Positions 6,882 to 12,777 of a DNA stretch of 12,777 nt are shown piece by piece. Within the stretch, counting starts at the first letter, position 1, and the number at the start of each line of letters is the position of its first letter. Made by a program: the position numbers and the translations under genes. The notes beneath the pieces were generated by a model. That model was not told the origin of the DNA. It saw nothing but the letters and a program-made list of their open reading frames with translations, and searched no databases. The DNA comes from Verrucomicrobiota bacterium. Lineage in GTDB: Bacteria > Verrucomicrobiota > Verrucomicrobiia > Chthoniobacterales > Terrimicrobiaceae. The stretch lies in assembly GCA_026398285.1 (NCBI GenBank), contig JAPLTI010000032.1, positions 1 through 12,777 of the forward strand, written 5' to 3'.

Positions 6882-8492
6882 ATGCTTACCATCCGAAATC
6901 TTAAAAAATCCCACGGCGGCCGCCTGCTTTTCGAAGAAGCCGACATGCAAGTCAACTATGGTGAGCGCATCGCTCTGGTTGGGCCGAACGGCGCTGGCAA
7001 ATCCACACTTTTTTCGCTCATCTTGAAAAAGGACGAACCGGATGACGGAACAGTGCAACGCGATGAATGGACGACCCTCGGCTACCTGCCTCAGGAGGCA
7101 GAGGCCGTGCATTCGGAAACCGCTCTCGACATCGCCTGCGGTCGCGCGGGCGAACTTCAAGCGCTCGAAAAACAACTCGCCGACCTCGAAGCCGCAGGAA
7201 CTGTGGAAGGAGCAGAATACCTTGAGGCGCACGCCAAACACGAGGCGCTCAGCAGTTCGCATGTCGAAGCCAAGGCCAAAAAAATGCTCACAGGCCTCGG
7301 TTATCGCGAATCTGATTGGAGTCGTCCCGCACGCGAACTGAGCGGAGGATGGGTGATGCGCGCCCACTTGGCGCGACTGCTGGTCATGGAGCCCGACCTT
7401 TTGCTCCTCGACGAGCCAACCAACCACTTGGATCTCCTATCCCTTCTCTGGCTGCAGCAGTATTTGAAGACCTGCTCCAGCGCGCTTTTGCTGATTTCGC
7501 ACGATCTGGAGTTCATGGACGCGCTCATCGACGGGGTTTACGAAATCGCGAATCCGAAGCTCATTCACTACAAGGGCAACTATTCCGCCGCCATGGAGCA
7601 GCGCGAGCGCAACTACGAGATTCAAGCCGCTGCTTACAAGAACCAGCAGAAGGAAATCACCGCCCTGCAGGAATTCGCCGACCGCTTCCGCTCCGTTTCC
7701 TCCAAAGCAGCCCAAGCTCAGAGCAAGCTGAAGCAGATCGAGCGGATGGAAAAAGTCGAGCGCCCCGAACCTCCGAAGAAACCCTTTCGTTTTCGCATCC
7801 CCCAACCCGAACGCGGTGGACAACGCGCCGCTATGCTGGAAGGCGTTCAGATGGCATACGGCGAGCATATCGTTTACCGCAACCTCGACCTCCTCATCGA
7901 GCGCGGTGAGCGGGTCGCCCTCGTTGGACCAAACGGCGCCGGCAAGTCCACGCTCGTTAAAATCCTCGCCGGCGTGGTGGAGTTTCAAAAAGGCAAATGC
8001 GCGTTCGGCAGCAATTCCAAGATCGGCTACTTCAGCCAGCATCGCGCCGCGACGCTTAACCCCAACCACTCCCTGCTCGATGAAATCCTGTCCTCAAATG
8101 GCACCCTGCGCGAAGACGAGGCGCGCAGCATTCTTGGCTCGTTCCTCTTCAAGCGTGACGACATCCATAAAAAAACAGCCGTCCTCAGCGGCGGAGAAAA
8201 GACCCGTCTCAACCTCGTGAAGTTTCTTGTCAATCCCCCGAACCTTCTCCTCATGGACGAACCCACGACTCACCTCGATATCCTCACGGTGGAGTCGCTC
8301 GTCCTTGCACTCGAAGCTTACGAAGGCACGCTGGTCTTCATCTCGCACGATGTCCACTTCATCCGCAAACTCGCCAACCGCGTCCTCCACATCAATGCGG
8401 GACAGGTGAACTCCTACCCCGGAGGCTACGACTACTTCCTCGAGAAATCCGGTCTCCTCGGCTCCGAGCGCTTCGCGCTGACGGCGGAATAG
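6882..8492 (+). CDS. ABC-F family ATP-binding protein (ribosome-associated type)
   Basis: This 536-residue protein has two ABC ATPase domains and no membrane segments, the hallmark of ABC-F proteins, which act on the ribosome (EttA, Uup, YbiT types) and in some cases give antibiotic resistance. Domain 1 has Walker A GPNGAGKST (34-42), signature LSGGW (153-157) and DEPTNHLD (177-184). The inter-domain linker, charged and helical (about 232-310), fits the P-site tRNA interaction motif. Domain 2 has Walker A at 349-357, signature LSGGE (435-439) and DEPTTHLD (459-466). Length and the short C-terminus without an added coiled coil fit the YbiT/YdiF-like housekeeping group better than Uup, but the subfamily is not certain. 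It begins 1 bp after the ferredoxin stop. Confidence 0.93.
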   Translation: MLTIRNLKKSHGGRLLFEEADMQVNYGERIALVGPNGAGKSTLFSLILKKDEPDDGTVQRDEWTTLGYLPQEAEAVHSETALDIACGRAGELQALEKQLADLEAAGTVEGAEYLEAHAKHEALSSSHVEAKAKKMLTGLGYRESDWSRPARELSGGWVMRAHLARLLVMEPDLLLLDEPTNHLDLLSLLWLQQYLKTCSSALLLISHDLEFMDALIDGVYEIANPKLIHYKGNYSAAMEQRERNYEIQAAAYKNQQKEITALQEFADRFRSVSSKAAQAQSKLKQIERMEKVERPEPPKKPFRFRIPQPERGGQRAAMLEGVQMAYGEHIVYRNLDLLIERGERVALVGPNGAGKSTLVKILAGVVEFQKGKCAFGSNSKIGYFSQHRAATLNPNHSLLDEILSSNGTLREDEARSILGSFLFKRDDIHKKTAVLSGGEKTRLNLVKFLVNPPNLLLMDEPTTHLDILTVESLVLALEAYEGTLVFISHDVHFIRKLANRVLHINAGQVNSYPGGYDYFLEKSGLLGSERFALTAE

Positions 8493-8529
8493 CGTGGCAT
8501 TTGACAGGTCGGCATTCGCTGTGAGTCTC

Positions 8530-9465
8530 ATGAAGATGATTTATTTCGTGATGCTCCCGCTCCTCCTCGTTTGTGTTTCCGCTCAGGCGGCGTCGATCCC
8601 TCCATTTGAGCAGCGCTTGCCGATGGAAGTTGTTTTCAAAGGTGGTGAAAAATTCCAGCGTCTGGTGAAACAGGCTCAACGCGAAAACTGGGCGGCCCTG
8701 CAGATTGGCGAACGCACAGCACGAGTGGGCAAGGCGCTTCTCGGAACTCCCTATGTGAATTACACGCTTGAGATTCATGATCGCATCGAATCGCCATCCG
8801 TGAATTTCCAGGGTCTGGATTGCTGGACATTCTACGAAATCTCCCTCGCCTTTGCGCGCATGCTGCGCCTGAAGCCCGGCGATTACACACCGGAGGACCT
8901 TCTAGCCCTTGTGGAACTCGAGCGATACCGCAACGGCCGCTGCGACGGCGGTTATCTCAGCCGAATGCACTTCCTGGAAGAGGTCTTTGCCGACAACGAA
9001 GCGCGCGGACTCTCAGTGAACCCCACTCGCGATCTCGGCGGCGAGCCGCTTCAACGCCAAATCCGGGAAATGACATCCGCCTGGAAAAGCTACCGCTACC
9101 TCCGGAGCAACACCGCCCTTCTGCCCGAGATGGGACGCATCCAAGAAAAAGTATCCGCCCTACCCGTCCACCACATCCCCAAGGATCAAGTCGCCTCGAT
9201 CGAAAAATACATCCACACCGGGGACATTGGCGCCATCACCTGCCGTGACGGCTCCGCCTACACATCCCATGTCGGTATCGCCGTGCGCAAGGCCAACGGA
9301 ACCCACTTCATGCACGCCACATCGAGACGAGACAAGGGTCGCAAAGTCGTGTTGGACGGTCGCATCTCCGACTACCTCAAACGGTCCGACGAGCACTTCG
9401 GAATCGTCATCTACCGCCCGTTGGACCTCCCCACTGTCTCGCGGAATGTGGCCACGGCGCAGTAA
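8530..9465 (+). CDS. Secreted DUF1460 protein (NlpC/P60-like, amidase-like)
   Basis: The protein belongs to the DUF1460 family, annotated as N-acetylmuramoyl-L-alanine amidase-like, with a papain/NlpC-P60 type fold. Starting at ATG 8530 it has 311 residues and a clear signal peptide: MKM, a hydrophobic core, then VSAQA with cleavage after about residue 20. GLDCWTF holds the probable catalytic Cys98; TSHVGI (His247) and HATS (His262) hold the likely His partner(s). SRMHF and DLGGEP segments are also typical. It probably acts on peptidoglycan or peptide substrates in the periplasm. A GTG at 8494 would add 12 residues before the signal peptide and is less likely. The LLVC sequence is a poor lipobox because Val precedes Cys, so a soluble protein is expected. 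It follows the ABC-F gene closely. Confidence 0.8.
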   Translation: MKMIYFVMLPLLLVCVSAQAASIPPFEQRLPMEVVFKGGEKFQRLVKQAQRENWAALQIGERTARVGKALLGTPYVNYTLEIHDRIESPSVNFQGLDCWTFYEISLAFARMLRLKPGDYTPEDLLALVELERYRNGRCDGGYLSRMHFLEEVFADNEARGLSVNPTRDLGGEPLQRQIREMTSAWKSYRYLRSNTALLPEMGRIQEKVSALPVHHIPKDQVASIEKYIHTGDIGAITCRDGSAYTSHVGIAVRKANGTHFMHATSRRDKGRKVVLDGRISDYLKRSDEHFGIVIYRPLDLPTVSRNVATAQ

Positions 9466-9526
9466 GTTTCCAGTCAGCGGCATTTTTCTTTTTGATGCCC
9501 ACCTGCGCAACTAAACTGGGCGCTCC

Positions 9527-10197
9527 GTGAATCTTTACCATCAGCTCCTGCGTCCCTTTTTTTTCATGTTGCCGGCTGAAGCCGCGCACAATCTGGCCAT
9601 CCTCGGCCTAAGATTGACTCCGCCCTCCCTGCTGCGAACGGCATTCGGTCCCACACCACAAAAACCCACCAAACTTTTTGGCCTGACTTTTCCGAATCCT
9701 GTCGGTCTTGCAGCAGGGATGGATAAAAATGCGAGCGCTCTGCGTGCTTGGCTCCAAACACACCGAATCTCCGCGCATTGCAGGATCGAGATGCGCTCGC
9801 AGAGATCATTCGAACTCTCAAACGCATCAACAACATCAAGCCTCTGCTTGTAAAAATCGCACCGGATTTGACAGATGACGCTCTGCGCGACATAGCCTCA
9901 CTGGCGGAGTCAGAGCACCTCGCCGGTCTCATCGCCACGAATACCACCCTGGACCACAGTGCAGTTCCGAAGGATTCGGATCAGCAAGGCGGTCTGAGCG
10001 GTCAACCGCTCCGCCAGCGTTCCACCGATGTCCTGCGCATTCTGCGCTCAGCGACGAAACTTCCGATCATCGCTTCGGGAGGCATCATGGATGCGACCGC
10101 CGCACAAGAGAAACTCGAAGCAGGTGCGAGCTTGGTTCAACTCTACACGGGATTCGTTTACAAGGGCCCGGAGTTGATCCGCGACATTGTGGCCTGA
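9527..10197 (+). pseudogene. pyrD: Dihydroorotate dehydrogenase (quinone), internally deleted and frameshifted
   Basis: The first part, from GTG 9527, reads as the N-terminus of a class 2 PyrD: the membrane-associating helix (MNLYHQLLRPFFFMLPAEAA) and the FPNPVGLAAGMDKN core. Homology stops at about 9747 (ALRAW). From about 9751, in another frame, it resumes at PNTPNLRALQ and continues through VKIAPDLTDD, LIATNTTLD, GGLSGQPLRQRSTD, ASGGI and ASLVQLYTGFVYKGP to TGA 10195-10197. Compared with E. coli PyrD from memory, about residues 75-174 are missing, roughly 300 bp. This removes the IGTVTPRPQPGN and NRMGFNN segments, the N-IGKN Asn and the catalytic Ser before PNTP. The product cannot be an active enzyme, which would use quinone to oxidise dihydroorotate in pyrimidine synthesis. 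A misassembly or sequencing deletion is a real alternative. Confidence 0.85.
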
Positions 10198-10203
10198 TGG
10201 CGT

Positions 10204-10626
10204 TCAGGCAATTTCAATCTGGAACTTGAATGGACTGCGGGCGGTTCCGAGGATGATGTTGTTCTTACCAAAGACAAGAACCTCGCTTAGGGAGGCATGC
10301 TTTACTCCGATCGGAGTGCCATTGACGATTGTCCCCAACGAACTCCCCGTGTCCCTCACATAAAAGCACTCGCCCTCTCGCTCGATAATGCAGTGTTTGC
10401 GGGAGACCTGAAATGGTTCGCCGTCGGGGATACTCAAATCGTTTTTAATCGTCGAGGGATCAAAACCTCGATCGCCGAAACCATCGCGCCCGATTTTGAA
10501 AGGAAATTTTACAATCTCTACGGAAGGAAAATTCTCGGAAAATTTGGATGCGCAGAGAGGCGTGAGCGGAGAAATGCTGACTGTGAATGTCACAACATCT
10601 CTTGGCTTCGACATATACGTATTCAT
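10204..10626 (-). CDS. Stand-alone FHA-domain protein
   Basis: This 140-residue protein consists mainly of one forkhead-associated domain, a phosphothreonine-peptide binding module. Visible FHA residues are IGRD (45-48), VSRKHC (74-79, with the conserved Ser, Arg and His), and DTGSSLGTIVNG (92-103, with the conserved Asn-Gly). About 35 residues precede the domain. No kinase, phosphatase or secretion domain is attached and there is no membrane segment. Met5 (10614) is an alternative start; a weak AAAGA lies just before Met1. The gene is convergent with the pyrD remnant (6 bp between stops) and reads away from an AT-rich spacer. In other bacteria such proteins work with Ser/Thr kinases or secretion systems, but none is in this window. 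Confidence 0.82.
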   Translation of the reverse strand: MNTYMSKPRDVVTFTVSISPLTPLCASKFSENFPSVEIVKFPFKIGRDGFGDRGFDPSTIKNDLSIPDGEPFQVSRKHCIIEREGECFYVRDTGSSLGTIVNGTPIGVKHASLSEVLVFGKNNIILGTARSPFKFQIEIA

Positions 10627-10821
10627 TCTTTATTTAAAAAAATCAAAAATAGGTTAAGTTATTTCCTATAAAGTAATAAAATATTACAAAAATTACACCT
10701 AGCTTCGAAGTAAGCGAGGGCGACTTTATCTGAAAAAAATCTAAACAAGGCAGCAGAAATATTGCAGAACTTGCCGAAAAGTCACTCTCTTTCCTTGAAA
10801 AAAAAGCGAGCGACTTTTCAG
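10627..10821. other. AT-rich intergenic spacer between FHA gene and sthA
   Basis: About 195 bp without a gene. The half next to the FHA gene is very AT-rich compared with neighbours and probably holds its promoter, although I cannot pick a convincing -35/-10 pair. The other half holds a stem-loop after sthA (10776-10819). A short imperfect direct repeat (AAGCGAG then CGACTTT) occurs at 10712-10727 and again at 10804-10817. Confidence 0.5.
10776..10819 (-). terminator. 17-bp stem-loop just after sthA
   Basis: The arms 10776-10792 and 10803-10819 pair over 17 positions. In minus-strand RNA this gives 15 Watson-Crick pairs, one G-U and one mismatch, with a 10-nt loop. The stem begins 2 nt after the sthA stop codon (10822-10824). 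No run of U follows, so it may be an imperfect intrinsic terminator or a 3'-end stabilising hairpin. The plus-strand version pairs less well, supporting a role for the sthA transcript. Confidence 0.45.
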
Positions 10822-12237
10822 TCAGCACTTACCGCCAGAAGCCCGACAAATCTCGCCGCGCTGGATACGCCCGAGCGCATCGTAGGCGGCGTATTTATAC
10901 ATCTCGGAGAGAGTGGGATAATTAAAACAGATGTTGATGAAAAAATCTGCTTTTTGACCCAGCAGAAGGGCGGCGAGGCCGGTGTGAACGAGGTCTGTTG
11001 CCTGCTCACCGATGCAGTGAACACCAACGAGGCTCATATCCTCAGCGCGGAAGAGGAGCTTTAAAAATCCCTCATGGTCGCCAATGATGAAACCGCGCGT
11101 GTTGCGGGCGTAGGTGGTTTTCCCAATGACATAGTCGCTGCCTTTTTCGCGAAGCGACTCCTCGGTCTCCCCGGCAGACGAGCACTCGGGGATCGTATAA
11201 ATGCCAAGGGGTAGAATGCGGGCGAGACCGGTTTTGTATTTCAGGTCGAAGGCATGACACATAGCGATGCGCGCCTGCTCCATGGAGGTGGAAGCGAGTG
11301 CAGGAAACCCGATCACATCCCCAGCGGCGTAGATATTCGAGACATCCGTTTGGTAATGTTCATTGACCTTCAAAAGACCGCGCTTGTCGGGTGAGATGCC
11401 GATTTTATCAAGGCCGAGGGACGCGGTATTCCCTTGGCGACCGGATGCCGAGAGAATGGCGTCGAACGAGGCAGATCCAGGTTTTTTGAACTCAACCTCA
11501 AGCTTTGCTGCAGACCGGATCGACTGCACGGAATCACCAAGCATAAGCTGGATACCCATCGCGATCATAGCGCGCTGGAGTGCTTCGGAGACCTCCGGAT
11601 CAAGAAAGCCCAGCAAGCGATCCCGGCCGTCAATAAGTGTCACCCGCACTCCCAGAGCGGCGAAGATACAGGCGTATTCGCTGCCGATCACTCCGCCGCC
11701 AATAACGAGGAGGCTGTCAGGAAGTTCCCCGATATTGAGAATCGTATCAGAGTCGAAAAGGCGGGCATCCTGCCAAGGATAGTCCGCCGGGCGGTGGGGG
11801 TGCGTCCCCGTCGCGAGGAGGATCGTTGTCGCGCTGAGAGTGGTGAATGTGCCATCCGAACCTTGAATCTGCACCGTATTGGCATCCAACAAAGACCCGA
11901 CTCCCTTGTATGAGCTGACACCATGGCGCTCCATGTTTGAGTCGATGCGGGCACGCTCCTCAGCGCGCACATTGTGAAAATGGGCGAGGAAACCTGCGGC
12001 GTTGATTCGTTGATCGGGGTCGAAGCCGAGCCCATAGAGTTCGCGTTTACGGAATCCCGAAAGGTAGAGCGCCGTCTCGCGGAGCGTCTTGGAGGGGAGA
12101 GTCCCTGTATTTGCAGCAGCACCACCGGGAAATGGTTCCCGCTCGATGAGTGCGACTTTCTTTCCAAAATAAGCCGCCTGCGCAGCCCCCTTCTCGCCGG
12201 CTGGGCCGGAGCCAATGACAATGAGGTCGTAGTGCAT
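10822..12237 (-). CDS. sthA: Soluble pyridine nucleotide transhydrogenase (Si-specific)
   Basis: This flavoprotein exchanges hydride between NADPH/NADP+ and NADH/NAD+ in the cytoplasm. From ATG 12237 it has 471 residues, close to the usual about 465. It carries the FAD-binding GSGPAG (9-14), the active loop GAAANTGTLPSKTLRE (39-54), the NAD(P)-binding GGGVIG (180-185), the second FAD motif AAGDVIG (304-310) and the dimer motif YPTLSE (440-445). In disulfide reductases the active loop has two Cys; here both positions are non-Cys (Ala41 and Thr46), and the usual His of HPT-x-x-E is Tyr. This is what separates transhydrogenases from lipoamide dehydrogenase-like enzymes, though E. coli SthA keeps the first Cys. 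An ATG at 12261 would add 8 residues (MCVCITGR) without family support. It is divergent from tpiA. Confidence 0.88.
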   Translation of the reverse strand: MHYDLIVIGSGPAGEKGAAQAAYFGKKVALIEREPFPGGAAANTGTLPSKTLRETALYLSGFRKRELYGLGFDPDQRINAAGFLAHFHNVRAEERARIDSNMERHGVSSYKGVGSLLDANTVQIQGSDGTFTTLSATTILLATGTHPHRPADYPWQDARLFDSDTILNIGELPDSLLVIGGGVIGSEYACIFAALGVRVTLIDGRDRLLGFLDPEVSEALQRAMIAMGIQLMLGDSVQSIRSAAKLEVEFKKPGSASFDAILSASGRQGNTASLGLDKIGISPDKRGLLKVNEHYQTDVSNIYAAGDVIGFPALASTSMEQARIAMCHAFDLKYKTGLARILPLGIYTIPECSSAGETEESLREKGSDYVIGKTTYARNTRGFIIGDHEGFLKLLFRAEDMSLVGVHCIGEQATDLVHTGLAALLLGQKADFFINICFNYPTLSEMYKYAAYDALGRIQRGEICRASGGKC

Positions 12238-12313
12238 TCGTCCAGTGATGCAAACGCACATCTTCTTGTTGACAAGTTTTTTTTAAAAACATGGAAAAAA
12301 ATTTCAATCCGTG

Positions 12314-12342
12314 TTGCCGAAAAGGCCGCTGGAAGATATTTT
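12314..12342 (+). promoter_or_regulatory. Possible sigma-70-type promoter for tpiA
   Basis: TTGCCG (12314-12319) and TATTTT (12337-12342) are separated by 17 bp and each match 4 of 6 consensus bases. The predicted start would leave a leader of about 14 nt before ATG 12363. In AT-rich DNA such a match is weak evidence. Confidence 0.22.
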
Positions 12343-12362
12343 TCTCCGCCTCTTTAAAAAAC

Positions 12363-12777
12363 ATGCGCAAAAAAATTATCGCCGCCAACTGGAAGATGAA
12401 CATGACTGTGGCTGAAACGGTCAGCTACCTTGAAAATTTCCGCAGCCATGTGGACGAGGTCAATGGTGTGGAAATCGTCATCGCCCCGCCATTCACCGCC
12501 ATCGCGAAACTTTCCGATCTCCTCGGTGGCTCGCAAAAAATCCGCCTCGGCGCGCAGAACATGTATTTCGAGATGTCGGGCGCCTACACAGGTGAGGTCA
12601 GCCCCGCCATGCTGCGCGAGCTTTTCGTGCGTTATGTCATCCTGGGCCACAGCGAGCGCCGCCAGATTTTCGGAGAGACGGATGCCCTTGTTAACAAAAA
12701 AGTCCTCACCGCACTGGCCAGCGGCCTTCGCCCGATCCTCTGCGTTGGGGAGACCCTCGAGGAACGCGATGCCGGTC
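12363..12777 (+). CDS. tpiA: Triosephosphate isomerase (5' part; runs off the window)
   Basis: The first 138 residues of a TIM-barrel triosephosphate isomerase are present; family members have about 250. This glycolytic enzyme interconverts glyceraldehyde 3-phosphate and dihydroxyacetone phosphate. AANWKMN supplies the catalytic Lys11, GAQNMYFEMSGAYTGE (63-78) is a typical loop, and ILGHSERR supplies His96. PILCVGETLEER (124-135) follows. The catalytic Glu lies beyond the window edge. ATG 12363 gives the expected N-terminus MRKKIIAANWKMN, but no Shine-Dalgarno is visible. An in-frame ATG at 12291 would add 24 residues that do not resemble the family. It is divergent from sthA with about 125 bp between starts. 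Confidence 0.96.
   Translation, partial: MRKKIIAANWKMNMTVAETVSYLENFRSHVDEVNGVEIVIAPPFTAIAKLSDLLGGSQKIRLGAQNMYFEMSGAYTGEVSPAMLRELFVRYVILGHSERRQIFGETDALVNKKVLTALASGLRPILCVGETLEERDAG

Noticed and set aside
9479..9499. GGCAT and ATGCC as a hairpin terminator after the DUF1460 gene
   Set aside because: Five base pairs with an 11-nt loop; the T-run is in the loop and not after the stem.
9748..10197. An independent small gene starting at TTG 9748
   Set aside because: The translation is the C-terminal half of PyrD from the PNTP motif onward; it is explained as a fragment of the damaged pyrD, not a separate gene.
12265..12284. CTTGTTGACAAG followed by a run of T, read as a terminator or as a -35 box
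   Set aside because: The arms are only 5 bp with a 2-nt loop, too small for a terminator, and no -10-like hexamer lies 16-18 bp after the TTGACA.
1..12777. Mobile elements, CRISPR arrays, tRNA or rRNA genes
   Set aside because: No transposase or integrase motifs, regularly spaced repeats, or tRNA/rRNA-like segments were seen on either strand by eye.

Overview
The window looks like an ordinary chromosomal stretch of a moderately GC-rich, Gram-negative-type bacterium. The protein types and their style recall Verrucomicrobiota: FtsH with a Pro-rich tail, a PHP/glycosyltransferase fusion, a DUF1460 protein and an SthA lacking its redox cysteines. This taxonomic guess rests on family recall, not on a search. 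I saw no phage, IS element, CRISPR array, tRNA or rRNA.

Layout, left to right. (1) 3-1221, + strand: the tail of an unidentified CDS, a small glutaredoxin and a membrane-anchored protein of unknown function. The last two are coupled by an ATGA overlap. (2) 1231-4418, - strand: a two-gene operon with a NodB-like deacetylase (DUF2334 type) followed, through another ATGA overlap and a clear Shine-Dalgarno, by an ~803-residue fusion of an N-terminal PHP domain and a C-terminal GT4 glycosyltransferase. This is the most system-like unit here and probably makes or modifies an envelope glycan or glycolipid. (3) 4439-9465, + strand: FtsH protease, a thioredoxin-like [2Fe-2S] ferredoxin, an ABC-F ATPase and a secreted DUF1460 peptidase/amidase-like protein, all closely spaced. 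The ftsH and deacetylase start codons face each other about 20 bp apart with a 15-bp palindrome between and over them. (4) 9527-10197, + strand: a class 2 dihydroorotate dehydrogenase (pyrD) that has lost about 100 central residues and the reading frame; it is either a pseudogene or an assembly error. (5) 10204-12237, - strand: a stand-alone FHA-domain protein, an AT-rich spacer with a strong 17-bp stem-loop, and soluble transhydrogenase SthA. (6) 12363-end, + strand: the start of triosephosphate isomerase, divergent from sthA.

Functionally the region mixes housekeeping (membrane proteolysis, translation-factor ATPase, glycolysis, NADPH/NADH balance, pyrimidine synthesis remnant) with envelope functions. 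I found no clear new defence or mobile system. The points most worth a second look are the PHP-GT4 fusion with its deacetylase partner and altered metal-site residues, the damaged pyrD, the palindrome in the compact ftsH/deacetylase divergent start region, and a duplicated start-site motif before tpiA.
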